A stretch of 64,000 bases of DNA from Alkalicoccobacillus murimartini (GCF_030813245.1 NZ_JAUSUA010000001.1:806001-870000), one strand, 5' to 3'. Numbered from the stretch's first letter, positions 34,073-43,998 are shown. The notes: generated by a model not told the origin, from the sequence alone. Translations and numbers: made by a program.

Positions 34073-35560
34073 TTACATCTTTTCAATCGGCCACCAATGA
34101 AACTCATCCTGTTCTAATAGCTCGTTTGCTTCACGTGGGCCCATTGAACCGGACGGGTAAGAAGGCAGATTAGATTGATCTTCATCCCATGCCTCAGAAA
34201 TGGCATCAATATACGCCCATGATAAGTTCACTTCATCCCAATGAGCAAAATTGGTTGCATCTCCAATCATGCAGTCAAATAAAAGACGCTCGTAAGCTTC
34301 AGGTGTATTGATTCCATCAATACCATGCTGAGAATAATTCAAGTTTACCGAACTAGTATCGCCGGTTGTCCCGATTTTTTTCCCATTTAACATCAACGTC
34401 ATGCCCTCATCAGGTTGTATATGGATAACAAGAAGATTCGATCCGTTCTTCTCAATCTTATCATGATACAAGTTGTGTGGTTGTGGCTTGAACTCAATGA
34501 CAATTTTAGTGGACTTAGCGGCCATGCGTTTTCCTGTTCGAATATAAAATGGAACGCCGGCCCAGCGATAATTATCAATTAATAACTTTCCTGCCACAAA
34601 AGTTTCCGTTTGAGAATCAGGTGATACATTCTTTTCCTTTAGATAGCCTTGAACTGTCTCACCATCATACACACCTTGTCCATACTGAGCTCGGATAAAC
34701 GATTCTTGTACCTGCTGATCCGCGATTGGACGTAACGCGCGCAGAACCTTAATCTTCTCACTTCTAATTTCCTCAGTACTTAGACGCAACGGTGGCTCCA
34801 TTGCAAGTAACGTAACCATTTGCATCATGTGATTTTGAACCATATCTCGTAGTGCACCGGAGTTCTCATAATAACCACCACGATCTTCTACACCTAATCG
34901 TTCACTTGATGTCACCTGGATATTAGCAATATGTTGGTTATTCCATAATGGTTCAAACACCGCGTTAGCAAAACGAATCACTTGGATATTTTGGACCATT
35001 TCTTTGCCTAAATAGTGATCAATACGATAAATTTCATCTTCACTAAACGCTTCACGGATCTCATCATTTAGTTTTTTAGCCGAAGCCAGATCATGACCAA
35101 ATGGTTTTTCGATGACTAATCTTGTCCATCCTTCTGTTTCTGTTACACCTTCTGATTTTAAATATTGAGCTATTGTACCAAAGAACTCTGGGGCCATCGC
35201 CATATAAAACACACGATTCCCGCCTATTTGATGACGTTTGTCCAATGTATGTAGCATCTCTTTAAGCTCTGTGTACGAATGTTGACTTGTGACATTAAAC
35301 GGTTTGTAATAAAACTGGTTACAAAACTCATCCAGATTTGTATGATCTCCGCTTATCTCTGTTTGAATGGATTCCTTCACCTGCGATCGTAAGGTTTCGT
35401 CTGACCATTCGCGTCTTCCTATTCCTACAACAGCAAACTGTTCACTGATACTTCCTTTTTGAAATAATCGAAAAAGCGAAGGATATAGCTTTCTTTTAGC
35501 CAAATCACCTGTTGCTCCAAAGATAACGATAATGGATTTAGGCTGCTCATTATTTTGCAT
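34073..35560 (-). CDS. zwf: Glucose-6-phosphate 1-dehydrogenase
   Basis: Entry enzyme of the oxidative pentose phosphate pathway, giving NADPH. 495 aa; coenzyme motif IFGATGDLAKRKLYPSLF, EKPFGHDLASAK (Lys), the substrate site RIDHYLGKEMVQNI with the catalytic His, and YIRTGKRMAAKSTKI. The opposing gnd gene is 586 bp away, with the repeat block between. AGGGTATTTC precedes ATG, a modest site. Confidence 0.96.
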   Translation of the reverse strand: MQNNEQPKSIIVIFGATGDLAKRKLYPSLFRLFQKGSISEQFAVVGIGRREWSDETLRSQVKESIQTEISGDHTNLDEFCNQFYYKPFNVTSQHSYTELKEMLHTLDKRHQIGGNRVFYMAMAPEFFGTIAQYLKSEGVTETEGWTRLVIEKPFGHDLASAKKLNDEIREAFSEDEIYRIDHYLGKEMVQNIQVIRFANAVFEPLWNNQHIANIQVTSSERLGVEDRGGYYENSGALRDMVQNHMMQMVTLLAMEPPLRLSTEEIRSEKIKVLRALRPIADQQVQESFIRAQYGQGVYDGETVQGYLKEKNVSPDSQTETFVAGKLLIDNYRWAGVPFYIRTGKRMAAKSTKIVIEFKPQPHNLYHDKIEKNGSNLLVIHIQPDEGMTLMLNGKKIGTTGDTSSVNLNYSQHGIDGINTPEAYERLLFDCMIGDATNFAHWDEVNLSWAYIDAISEAWDEDQSNLPSYPSGSMGPREANELLEQDEFHWWPIEKM

Positions 35561-35717
35561 GAAATACCCTCTTTTCTGATCTATGTAATAGTATTAGGTT
35601 ACATTCTCAATTATTTCAGTTTGTTCAAGTAGTCTTGATACTAAACTTCAATTAGTATACAGCAAATTCGTTATTTTAGATAATTCAATGCTTCATAAAA
35701 CGAAAATAGTTTTAAAA

Positions 35718-35760
35718 ATAAAAACACAGGCTGTTAAAACAAGAACAGACTGTGTTTAGT
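35718..35760 (-). terminator. Terminator of the ABC operon
   Basis: On the - strand AACACAGTCTGTT pairs with AACAGCCTGTGTT, then TTTATTTTTAAAAC. 35561-35717 holds the zwf promoter region only. Confidence 0.8.
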
Positions 35761-35839
35761 ATACACTGGATTTTAATGAATCCTTCACTTTAAACAGAAT
35801 TCTTTTCTTGAAGCTACCTAAATATTCCGATGAGAAGAA

Positions 35840-36682
35840 TTATCCTTTCACCTTCGTACGTGGACGAAGCTTACGAATAGCTGTGATTAGTAAAAAGATC
35901 ACTAACAGAATATAAAAACTAATGAATATCCACCAAGGACTCATTGTCCAACCTGAAAGATCCAGCAATACTTCGAATATAGAAGGCTCAAACATATAGA
36001 AGAACATAATCGGTATGTTAATAGAAGCCAAAAGAAACGGCCAAGGATAACTTGATCCTTCTAATGAAGAGACTTCTCCGAACATGATTAACATGAACGT
36101 TAAAATGGCAAACCCACCTGTCATAAAAAAAGCCATACCATAGGTAGTAACGATCGCCACAATCGTTTTTCTAAAAACGGTTGATGCCCAAACCCCAATA
36201 CTTGCAATGATGATCATCGTAAATAAAAACATACAAAATGCTAGGAATACCAGCAAAGGAGAAATACCACCATATAGGAAAACAATTACGTATAACGGGA
36301 ATGATAAGACCACAAACAATAACAGAAAGGCTAAGGAAGCAATCATCTTACTAATTATAATGGTGGAAGATGATTGATCGGTAGTCAGTAGAATGGGTAA
36401 CGTCTGACGCTCTCTTTCTAAACTTATCACGCCAGCAGTTAGACCAGGTGTGATAAAAATAAGCATGGCTAATTGAAACATACATAGCATCATAAAGATC
36501 ATTCTGCTCTGAGAAGGTTGAAACACATGATTGGTCTCGAAACTCATTAAAGCTCCCATATATCCAAGAACAAGAAGTCCAAGCACAACTAAATATGAGC
36601 ATATACCGATGTAACTTTTAACAGAGCGAAACCTCAACTTTATTTCTTTAGTTAGGACAGGGTTGTTCATCCAGTTGCTCAT
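35840..36682 (-). CDS. ABC-2 type permease (GldF-like)
   Basis: Membrane component of an ABC exporter, 280 aa with about six helices: segments near residues 20-45, 60-85, 100-135, 140-165, 172-200 and 240-270. The cytosolic stretch SLERERQTLPILLTTDQSSSTIIISKM is the characteristic ABC-2 'coupling' region. ATG overlaps the ATPase stop (ATGA). It completes a three-gene unit with the ATPase and the large exported protein; substrate unknown. Confidence 0.9.
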   Translation of the reverse strand: MSNWMNNPVLTKEIKLRFRSVKSYIGICSYLVVLGLLVLGYMGALMSFETNHVFQPSQSRMIFMMLCMFQLAMLIFITPGLTAGVISLERERQTLPILLTTDQSSSTIIISKMIASLAFLLLFVVLSFPLYVIVFLYGGISPLLVFLAFCMFLFTMIIIASIGVWASTVFRKTIVAIVTTYGMAFFMTGGFAILTFMLIMFGEVSSLEGSSYPWPFLLASINIPIMFFYMFEPSIFEVLLDLSGWTMSPWWIFISFYILLVIFLLITAIRKLRPRTKVKG

Positions 36683-37611
36683 TTGCTTTCCACCTCTTTA
36701 GTGATATCCATAAAAATATCCTCAAGATCCGTCTCAATTTGATTAAATCCAAGAAGTGGTAAATCAGCTAGAACAGCTCTTTTTAGTAGCTTCTGCTGCT
36801 GATAATCAGAGCCCTTATATCCAAATTCAATGCTTCCGTCAGCTTCCATTCGTATCGTCGTCACATCGTTGTCCTCTTTAAAAAAGGAGAATACATCTTC
36901 ATGTCGATCAAATGCATGGACTTGAATCATTTTTTGTTGCTGAAGCTTATCATGTATTTCCATTACACTTCCGTTGGCTACTAGCTTTCCATGGTCCACT
37001 ACGCCAATTTGATCACACATTTCAGCAAGCTCAGGAAGTATATGTGAAGAGATGATAATTGTCTTATCCATTGATTTTAGTTCTTTTAAGATTTCTCTCA
37101 TTTCAATTCTTGCCCTTGGATCTAATCCTGAAGCTGGCTCATCTAGTATTAATACACTTGGGTCATGAATGAGACATCTTGCAAGACATAATCGTTGCTT
37201 CATTCCTCTAGACAAGACATCGACATAATCATTCGCTTTGTGTGATAAATTTACCAGCTCCAATAGCTTTGGAATGACTTGTTTACGCTCAGTGACAGTT
37301 AACCCATAACTTCCTCCATAAAAATCAAGGTATTCACTCGTCCTAAATTGATCATATACACCAAAAAAATCTGGCATATAGCCTATTCTTCTCCTTACCT
37401 CTGCTGGGTTTTTGACAACATCTACTCCGTCAACAATAGCCGTGCCAGAGGTTGGAACCATAAGAGTCGACAGAATTTGAAACGTTGTAGATTTTCCTGC
37501 TCCGTTCTGACCAACTAGACCATATACTGAACCTTTTTTCACCTCTATATTAAGCTCATTAAGGGCGGTGAACGAACCGTAGCTTTTTGTGAGATTTATT
37601 GTTTCAATCAT
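36679..37611 (-). CDS. ABC transporter ATPase (GldA/CcmA-like)
   Basis: Walker A GQNGAGKST, Q-loop GYMPDFFGVYD, signature LSRGMKQRLCLAR, Walker B LILDEPASGLD and switch SSHILPE are present, and the C-terminal tail resembles the exporter-type domain. ATG 37611 overlaps the previous gene by 8 nt; a GTG at 37623 with AAAGG upstream is an alternative. Partner of the permease at 35840. Confidence 0.92.
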   Translation of the reverse strand: MIETINLTKSYGSFTALNELNIEVKKGSVYGLVGQNGAGKSTTFQILSTLMVPTSGTAIVDGVDVVKNPAEVRRRIGYMPDFFGVYDQFRTSEYLDFYGGSYGLTVTERKQVIPKLLELVNLSHKANDYVDVLSRGMKQRLCLARCLIHDPSVLILDEPASGLDPRARIEMREILKELKSMDKTIIISSHILPELAEMCDQIGVVDHGKLVANGSVMEIHDKLQQQKMIQVHAFDRHEDVFSFFKEDNDVTTIRMEADGSIEFGYKGSDYQQQKLLKRAVLADLPLLGFNQIETDLEDIFMDITKEVESK

Positions 37612-39973
37612 TTGAGAATTCACCCTCCACCTTTATCTGAGGCAAATCAAGCATATCCTTTGAATCATTTTTTTGAATTTGCACTTGAATATAACCCCAT
37701 TCATCGATATAAGAATCTGCCTGTTCCAATTCAACGATTCCAGCTATTTCTTCAAAAGATCCTGAATCGTTATTATAAATTTCAAATAAGGTTTCATTCT
37801 CACTTAAGGCAGAGATCGTCATTTTTGATATTTCAAACGTACCATCAATTAAATCATTTGGCACATTAAATCCGATTTCATAGTTCCCGTTTTCAACGTA
37901 TATTTGACTCTCACCAGCAGCAACCTCTTCTTCAAAATACGTATCCCCCTTATCACTGTAGCCCATAGGAGACAAATCACGATTTTCTAAAGTTAATGTT
38001 CCTTGTTGTTCGGAATGAACAACGGCTGTTTGTAACAGTAGATTGTGAATAGACTGTGTACCTGATTGCCCATTCAAGGACGCTTTTAGAATAGACTCAT
38101 CCATAACGCCCGCAAAAGCCGGGAAGCCTTTGTCAAATAAATCCTCTGAAAATGAAGCCTCGAACAGACCTCTTTCAACCATTTCATCTAATGATTCATC
38201 ACTTGTATAGGTAGAAACATACGTTGGTGAAAACAGTGTTTTTCCAGATAAAGAGAACGTTACTTCCTTTTCCTCACCTTTTTCAAAGGTCCCTAAGTTA
38301 ACCTGTTCATGTCCAGCCAAAAAATAAAGGGATTGAATCGTGTAATTTGTATTGTTACGTACCGTTCCTCGAATTTCATTTTCAGAATACGTAAGGTCGG
38401 ATTCAATGGTACCTGTATCAATGTTGTAAATAGGTCCAGCCACATTACTTATTGTCCAAAAATCACGATCTTGAAACGTAACTTGCTGTTGACCCATCCT
38501 ATACAGAACACTCATGTTTCCATGCTCCGAAGTTTGGTTAAATGAGAGATCTTCCGAAATAGGAAATGGCATAAATTGATTTCCTTCAAAGGCAAGATTA
38601 TAGGTCCCTCCAACATTATTTAAAAAGGATGCAGCACCAATTCCATACGCTTTTCCATTATCATCAATCTTTAATACGACATTTTCATTTAATTGACTAG
38701 CATTAATCCGGTCCTTTCCTCCAATTAGAAAAATAACTAAACACAATAAAATGGATACACTAGGTAGCACCCACCAAGCATGCTCCCTCTTATCCATTTT
38801 CCGAAGAACAACATACATCACAGGAAAAAGAATAAGATAGCCGCCAAAAATGCCCACCATCAAAATTAAGGGTAGTACAGAGGAAGGAAATAAGTTTGAA
38901 ATATAAGAGATGGAATACTGATAGTTTTCATACAATGACACATCTGAATCAGGATAGTTGTTTGTCATGATCGGTTGGAGAAAATGTGTCCAAGCCTCAG
39001 AAGATCCTTCCCATTCTATAAAGGGTTCTGAAAATGGCGACAATAGCAATTGCGCGTATTCACCCTTTCCTGCCTTTTGAGTGACTAGTACCGGTTGATC
39101 ATTACTTGTTTTTAAGAGTACTGATGATTGATCTTTTGGACTTCCCTCTAACAAATCAAAGGTTCCGTTTGTAAAATCACTATCCGTTAACTCTGTTAAA
39201 AAATCAGCATCTACCTCGACTTGACGTAAGTCATCTTGTATGGGCATTTGATGATAGAAAAAAGTATCTTTCTCAAGGTGATTAGAATCTCCTGCTATAA
39301 GCATGGTTCCACCTTGGTGCACCCACATATCAATTACTTGCTGCTGTTCATTCGTTAAGGTCTGCATCTCAAAGTCTGAGACAACTAACATCGATAACAT
39401 ATTTAGCCCCAAACCAGTCTCAGGGATCATATCTGGTATTACGTGTACGATTTCAGAACGTGTACCATTGATTGAACTGATATTTTTTAATGCAGATACA
39501 GATTCAGATTCGTTGGATAAAAGACCAATAACAAAATCTCTATCACTCAGTCCTCTCGCAGACAAAAATGAGTTCCCTTCAAATTCTAGCTCTTGTCCAT
39601 GTTCCCACCCTTGCTCATAAAAACGAATCGTAGTAGGTGTAGCTCCTGTTCTTGAATAAGCATCATAACCAGGAATACTGATTGTGTAGCTTTCCTCGGA
39701 ATTAGCTTGGAGATTTACTTCTAGCAATATATCCGCTGCATGAAGGGAATACGATGGACTAACTGTAAAAGCCAGCTCACCAGAAATACCTCGTGGGCTG
39801 TTATTTTGTATGGTTACCCTCACCGGAAATCCGTTGGCTGGGTTAGCCTTACCTTCAAAACCAATCTCTGTCATGATGGTTAAATCTTTTGGTTCATCCG
39901 CACGCACTGTAGTTGGGAAGATTAAAAAACCAATAATACCTATCATGATACATATGATGCTTTTTTTACTCAT
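37604..39973 (-). CDS. Large membrane-anchored exported protein of an ABC system
   Basis: 789 aa from ATG 39973 (AGGAG five nt upstream). Signal peptide residues 1-25 (GIIGFLIFPTTVRA). The N-terminal beta-sandwich reads FPVRVTIQNNSPRGISGELAF, then a glutamine-amidotransferase-like/GldG-type alpha/beta domain (VVSDFEMQTLTNEQQQVIDMWVHQGGTM-like region) with MLIAGDS. Two helices near residues 370-395 and 405-425 place the loop KMDKREHAW inside. The C-terminal 360 residues are extracellular, beta-rich and acidic. Operon order (exported protein, ATPase, permease) resembles GldG-GldA-GldF-like units. Function unknown. Confidence 0.85.
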   Translation of the reverse strand: MSKKSIICIMIGIIGFLIFPTTVRADEPKDLTIMTEIGFEGKANPANGFPVRVTIQNNSPRGISGELAFTVSPSYSLHAADILLEVNLQANSEESYTISIPGYDAYSRTGATPTTIRFYEQGWEHGQELEFEGNSFLSARGLSDRDFVIGLLSNESESVSALKNISSINGTRSEIVHVIPDMIPETGLGLNMLSMLVVSDFEMQTLTNEQQQVIDMWVHQGGTMLIAGDSNHLEKDTFFYHQMPIQDDLRQVEVDADFLTELTDSDFTNGTFDLLEGSPKDQSSVLLKTSNDQPVLVTQKAGKGEYAQLLLSPFSEPFIEWEGSSEAWTHFLQPIMTNNYPDSDVSLYENYQYSISYISNLFPSSVLPLILMVGIFGGYLILFPVMYVVLRKMDKREHAWWVLPSVSILLCLVIFLIGGKDRINASQLNENVVLKIDDNGKAYGIGAASFLNNVGGTYNLAFEGNQFMPFPISEDLSFNQTSEHGNMSVLYRMGQQQVTFQDRDFWTISNVAGPIYNIDTGTIESDLTYSENEIRGTVRNNTNYTIQSLYFLAGHEQVNLGTFEKGEEKEVTFSLSGKTLFSPTYVSTYTSDESLDEMVERGLFEASFSEDLFDKGFPAFAGVMDESILKASLNGQSGTQSIHNLLLQTAVVHSEQQGTLTLENRDLSPMGYSDKGDTYFEEEVAAGESQIYVENGNYEIGFNVPNDLIDGTFEISKMTISALSENETLFEIYNNDSGSFEEIAGIVELEQADSYIDEWGYIQVQIQKNDSKDMLDLPQIKVEGEFSND

Positions 39974-40203
39974 CATTTCTCCTGCTTTCTTTATAACCTC
40001 GATATTGAACTGATTCCTTTTAAGATAGCATATTTTCTTTTCATTCTTTCTCAAGTTTTTATAAAATTTATCAAATAGAAATGAATGAATTTTGTCGAAC
40101 TTTCAACAGAATAGCGTGAGAAGTGTCGCAAGAAATATAAAGGGAATGAAAGAAAAAAATAGAATAACTGTTAACAGGACATTATTATGCGGAGGGAGTA
40201 TAT

Positions 40204-40482
40204 ATGACCCATACGGGAGAGAACAAAGATTGGCTAATCAAACAGATTAAACATAACACTAAGAACGGCTTAACTACAGCCATTGAGGAACTAAGCATTA
40301 ATCAAAAGATGGAAGGAAAAGAATTGTATTGTTTATTGGATGAGCTGGTAGACAATCAATCTGTACAATGGACTAGCGAGGAACAACTTATTTCATTACC
40401 ACTGCCTTCCTGGTATGCCAAACGATTAGACGAAATAAAGCGATCCAGATATGCTGTGTTAAATAGAAATCTCAGTTTTTAG
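40204..40482 (+). CDS. 92-aa hypothetical protein
   Basis: GCGGAGGGAG lies 7 nt before ATG 40204. The product is a soluble, mostly helical protein: KDWLIKQIKHNTKNGLTTAIEELS then ELYCLLDELVDNQS, a short beta segment and a C-terminal YAKRLDEIKRSRYAVL. No family recognised. Divergent from the large ABC-associated gene and closed by its own terminator. Confidence 0.75.
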   Translation: MTHTGENKDWLIKQIKHNTKNGLTTAIEELSINQKMEGKELYCLLDELVDNQSVQWTSEEQLISLPLPSWYAKRLDEIKRSRYAVLNRNLSF

Positions 40483-40494
40483 AATGTATGTACA

Positions 40495-40530
40495 TAAAAA
40501 ACCATCCTTTAGATAGAATCTAAAGGATGG
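40495..40530. terminator. Bidirectional terminator
   Basis: ACCATCCTTTAGAT and ATCTAAAGGATGG pair with a 4-nt loop; used by the 92-aa gene on + and perhaps by the chemoreceptor on -. Confidence 0.85.
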
Positions 40531-40546
40531 CCTATTCACGTTCTAC

Positions 40547-41371
40547 TTAGTAGTCATTTAATGTTTCTACAAACTTTTCAAACCGCTTATTTTGCTCATT
40601 AAGCAATTCAATGTTTTCCATAAAGGTTGCTACTAATTGAGCTTGGTCCGTAGATGCACCGGAAATATCGCTTATTTCCTCTTGCATTTTCTTCACAGAT
40701 TTTTGAACCGTTGAAAGATTTTCATCTATTTGATTTGCAGCTTTTTTTGTTTCATCGGATAACTTACGAACTTCCGTTGCAACCACTCCAAATCCTGCCC
40801 CTGCTTGACCAACACGCGCAGCTTCAATCGCTGCGTTAAGTCCAATGAGGTTCGTCTGTCTGGAAATATCTCCAATGAAGTTCGTGATTTGAGACACACT
40901 GCCAGATTGATCCACCGTTTTAACAGCATTTTTTAGCAACTGATCGGATGTCGCTGAAAGTTGTTGCGAATGAGCGGCTACTTGTTGAATTCCACTTAAA
41001 AGATTATCTGAGATTTCTGCTGTTTCATTCATAAGCTCTTGTAGACGCTTCTTGTTTTTATGGCTAAAGTTTGCCGTCAAAACTGCCACAATCTCACCCG
41101 TATCTTCTTTAATTGGAATAAAAACAACATCAAACTCTACTCCAAATAATTCTTCAGGGATAGACCCAAATGTGATATCGTTATTTTTAATATCTTTAAA
41201 GTTCGTATGTGGCTCTACCAAGGGATCTCCTGGTTGTTGGCCAATTTTTAATGAATCACTGTCACACCAATATAATACTTTTTCATGATCATACACAGAG
41301 AGCGCTACATCACCTTTAAATAATTGCTTCACAAAAGGCATACTAGCTACCAAGCCTTCAACTAACGTCAT
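40547..41371 (-). CDS. Soluble methyl-accepting chemoreceptor (YfmS-like)
   Basis: No membrane helix. Residues 1-105 are a sensor domain with [16 protein letters not shown] and [13 protein letters not shown], the rest a short MCP signalling hairpin with the invariant tip [28 protein letters not shown] (around residues 178-205). Size (274 aa) and layout match cytosolic YfmS of Bacillus, which modulates chemotaxis through CheA. AAGGGG-type ribosome site before ATG. Monocistronic. Confidence 0.9.
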   Translation of the reverse strand: MTLVEGLVASMPFVKQLFKGDVALSVYDHEKVLYWCDSDSLKIGQQPGDPLVEPHTNFKDIKNNDITFGSIPEELFGVEFDVVFIPIKEDTGEIVAVLTANFSHKNKKRLQELMNETAEISDNLLSGIQQVAAHSQQLSATSDQLLKNAVKTVDQSGSVSQITNFIGDISRQTNLIGLNAAIEAARVGQAGAGFGVVATEVRKLSDETKKAANQIDENLSTVQKSVKKMQEEISDISGASTDQAQLVATFMENIELLNEQNKRFEKFVETLNDY

Positions 41372-41542
41372 TTCTTGAAATCCCCTCTCTACTAAACATC
41401 TTCTACTACTATATCGGTTATTTTTTTACTTATTTTAGTCCTTTTTCTTTTTTTATGATTAAACGCTCCAACGCCTTTTTTGACGAACTGATAAAGAACA
41501 ATAAAAAAACCTCAAAGGATGAACACCCTCTGAGGACCTTGT

Positions 41543-42532
41543 TTAAAGTAGAGATTCAATTGCGTCTAGTTCTTCCTTACTAAATGTCTGATTTTCTAAA
41601 GCTTTAACATTCTCTTCAATTTGACTCACGCGGCTTGCTCCGATTAATGCAGACGTGACACGACCTTCTCGTAATACCCATGCTAAAGACATTTGTGCAA
41701 GTGTTTGGCCACGTTGTTTAGCTATGTCATTTAACTTATTTAGTCGTTGCACTAGCTCGTCACCAACTTGGTTTTCAGAAAGAAACTTGCTGCTGCCTCC
41801 TGCTCTTGAATCTTCAGGCACAGAGCCGCTTAAATATTTGTTTGTTAACAAACCTTGATCTAATGGACAAAAAGCAATAGAACCTACTCCATTTTGGCTG
41901 AGAACATCTAATAATCCTTCCTCAGGTCTGCGATCAAGCATTGAATACCTTGGCTGGTGAATCAAAAGTGGTGTCCCCAAGTCATCTAGAATACGAATGG
42001 CTTCCGCCGTTTGTTCCGCATCATAACTTGATATCCCGACATATAAGGCTTTCCCTTGCCTGACAATTTGATCTAGTGCCCCCATCGTTTCTTCAAGTGG
42101 CGTATTTGGATCTGGACGATGAGAATAAAAAATATCCACATACTCAAGACCCATTCTTTGTAAGCTTTGATCTAGGCTTGCTATCATGTATTTCTTAGAA
42201 CCCCAGTCACCATAAGGACCTGGCCACATATCATAGCCTGCTTTAGATGAAATCACCAATTCATCACGATATGGCTTAAAATCTGTTTTTAGAATTCTAC
42301 CAAACATCTCTTCAGCTGAACCCGGTGGTGGTCCATAATTGTTGGCAAGATCAAAATGGGTTATGCCTAGATCAAAGGCTTTACGCAGCATGGCACGTCC
42401 ATTTTCATAAGAGTCAACTCCACCAAAGTTGTGCCATAGTCCTAAGGATAATGCAGGTAACTTAAGCCCAGATAGTCCACACCGGTTATACGTCATACCA
42501 TCATATCGATTTGTTTCAGCTACATAACTCAC
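41543..42532 (-). CDS. Aldo/keto reductase (YghZ/glyceraldehyde-phosphate reductase type)
   Basis: 329-aa TIM-barrel reductase. Catalytic residues: Asp and Tyr in HFDLANNYGPPPG, Lys in VISSKAGYDMWPG, His in IFYSHRPDPN. The GSAEEMFGRIL and MWPGPYGDWGSKKY blocks point to the YghZ (Gpr) subgroup, which reduces glyceraldehyde 3-phosphate and methylglyoxal. It may detoxify reactive carbonyls. Downstream a weak hairpin (CCTCA ... TGAGG). Confidence 0.92.
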   Translation of the reverse strand: MSYVAETNRYDGMTYNRCGLSGLKLPALSLGLWHNFGGVDSYENGRAMLRKAFDLGITHFDLANNYGPPPGSAEEMFGRILKTDFKPYRDELVISSKAGYDMWPGPYGDWGSKKYMIASLDQSLQRMGLEYVDIFYSHRPDPNTPLEETMGALDQIVRQGKALYVGISSYDAEQTAEAIRILDDLGTPLLIHQPRYSMLDRRPEEGLLDVLSQNGVGSIAFCPLDQGLLTNKYLSGSVPEDSRAGGSSKFLSENQVGDELVQRLNKLNDIAKQRGQTLAQMSLAWVLREGRVTSALIGASRVSQIEENVKALENQTFSKEELDAIESLL

Positions 42533-42606
42533 AATTATTTCTCCCCTTTAGAAAGCGCATTCATAGTTAATATATGTATCATATATCAGCCTGTTGTGTA
42601 AGTCTA

Positions 42607-43026
42607 TTAAAGTATCTGAGTACTATGCCTATTTAATGGCTGTATCCTTTTTTGAGTAGATTGATTATTAAATTTGTCATAAGCATCTTGAAGTGCTCGA
42701 AACAATTCCTGCTTGTCAACATAGCCAGACAGTAGCCTTATAGGTACACCTCGTTGATCCACTCTATTTACCTCCAACTGTACACCGATTTTTCCTGTCC
42801 TTATCTGACAAATCACTGTTTTTCCATAGCCTATGTCAATCTCACAATGATCTTGTTCCATGAGGGAATATAAACAAGCCCAGCTTTTCTTTAGATCATT
42901 TATATATAAGGATGAAGGGAGCAAGGTGGTATGACCTATTTTAAAGTGTATTGATCCACTTCGACTTAGCTTTGATGTACTCTCTTTTTCTTTAGCCTCA
43001 GCTTCATACGTTTCAATTACTATCAT
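42607..43026 (-). CDS. 139-aa unknown protein under SAM-I riboswitch control
   Basis: ATG 43026 follows GAGGTG by six nt. A longer frame runs upstream to 43149 but would cross the riboswitch terminator, so it is rejected. The protein starts MIVIETYEAEAKEK, has a KLSRSGSIHFKIGHTTLLPSS stretch (basic then beta), a helical YINDLKKSWACLYSLMEQ core and a polar tail. No signal peptide or membrane helix. No family recognised. SAM-I control normally marks sulfur or methionine metabolism, so a role in methionine or SAM homeostasis is the inference. Confidence 0.78.
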   Translation of the reverse strand: MIVIETYEAEAKEKESTSKLSRSGSIHFKIGHTTLLPSSLYINDLKKSWACLYSLMEQDHCEIDIGYGKTVICQIRTGKIGVQLEVNRVDQRGVPIRLLSGYVDKQELFRALQDAYDKFNNQSTQKRIQPLNRHSTQIL

Positions 43027-43056
43027 CTTTAGCACCTCATAAATTTTTTTCAAAAC

Positions 43057-43092
43057 AAAAAAAACCTCTTTTCCGAAGAAAAGAGGTTTTTT
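43057..43092 (-). terminator. Expression-platform terminator of the SAM riboswitch
   Basis: AACCTCTTTTC and GAAAAGAGGTT pair around a TTCG loop, then TTTTTTTTG on the - strand, 31 nt before the start codon. Confidence 0.93.
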
Positions 43093-43102
43093 GTTATATT
43101 CT

Positions 43103-43204
43103 CTCTTATCTCCCAGGTTAAAAAACCTGCAGGAATTAGCACCTTCCACTAAAGTGGGGTTGCTGAAGCTTCATCGGGCCAGTCCCTCTGCTTCTCTTAA
43201 TAAG
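43103..43204 (-). ncRNA. SAM-I riboswitch (S box)
   Basis: On the - strand: CTTATTAAGAGAAGCAGAGG, GACTGGCCCGATGAAGC, CAGCAACC, a GGTGCTAATTCCTGCAG segment and GATAAGAG at the 3' end. P1 pairs CTTATT with GATAAG. These are the S-box invariant blocks. Binding SAM should stabilise the downstream terminator and switch off the 139-aa gene. Confidence 0.96.
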
Positions 43205-43251
43205 TATGTAATTTTACGTAATCTTAACAGAGAATAGATACACAATCAAGA

Positions 43252-43887
43252 TCAGAGATCCCTTACTTTATCTTTTTCTCTAATTTGTATGTTTTGAATT
43301 GAAAACGAGCCCTCACCCTTCCCAAAGACATGTTCCCTATCGAATACCATTCTGCTTAGTTCAATACCGTGAGTGGATCTACTTACTAATGTAATTGGTT
43401 CTTCACCCTCCCTAGCAAACAAAGGATGTTCTGGATCTCCTATATATGGTTCATATATGTTCAACATCAAGTCTACATCGTTAGAAGAGTGGTTGCTTAA
43501 TACAAGATGACAGGTAATTTCATGCTCACCTGCTTGAATGCTATTATACCTACATTCTGCTTCTTCAGAGTCAAATGAAACAGCATCAACTCCACTCGCA
43601 AACGTATATTGATATCCTTTCACTATTATTTCAGGAATCCAAGCCACCATGAAAATAGTTACAATAGAAAGGATAAACTTACGTTTTGATAAGGAGCGAA
43701 CATAGATAAACATTATAATGATAAAGACAAATAAGTAGAACAGCTCACTTCCATAATTCAGATGAAAACTTAATACACCATAAGAATTTGTACCTAATGG
43801 AGACATATTTGGAAAAGGGGTTCTTAAAACCATGAAGATAAGGAACAGTATGATTGAGGCTGAAAATAACCACTTGTTTTTAATCAT
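43252..43887 (-). CDS. Membrane protein with extracellular C-terminal domain
   Basis: ATG 43887 has GGAGGGAG seven nt upstream. Three helices (about 6-25, 45-65, 73-93) and then an exported domain (residues 105-211) with a Cys pair (AECRYNS ... HEITCHLV) and the sequence NHSSNDVDLMLNIYEP, similar to a small beta-sandwich. No family recognised. Convergent with nothing; its terminator is not obvious. Confidence 0.8.
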   Translation of the reverse strand: MIKNKWLFSASIILFLIFMVLRTPFPNMSPLGTNSYGVLSFHLNYGSELFYLFVFIIIMFIYVRSLSKRKFILSIVTIFMVAWIPEIIVKGYQYTFASGVDAVSFDSEEAECRYNSIQAGEHEITCHLVLSNHSSNDVDLMLNIYEPYIGDPEHPLFAREGEEPITLVSRSTHGIELSRMVFDREHVFGKGEGSFSIQNIQIREKDKVRDL

Positions 43888-43956
43888 TAATCTCCCTCCA
43901 TTTTTTGTATTATTATCAAACATACCACAGTTTCTTTTCGATCATGAAACAATAAG

Positions 43957-43998
43957 TAAAAAGCTTGAAAAACCATGTTTGGTTTTTCAAGCTTTTGA
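43957..43998 (-). terminator. Terminator of the MOSC gene
   Basis: AAGCTTGAAAAACCA pairs perfectly with TGGTTTTTCAAGCTT; the - strand continues TTTACTT. Confidence 0.85.

Noticed and set aside
43027-43149. Longer 180-aa version of the SAM-controlled gene
   Set aside because: The extension covers the riboswitch terminator; ATG 43026 has a perfect ribosome site.
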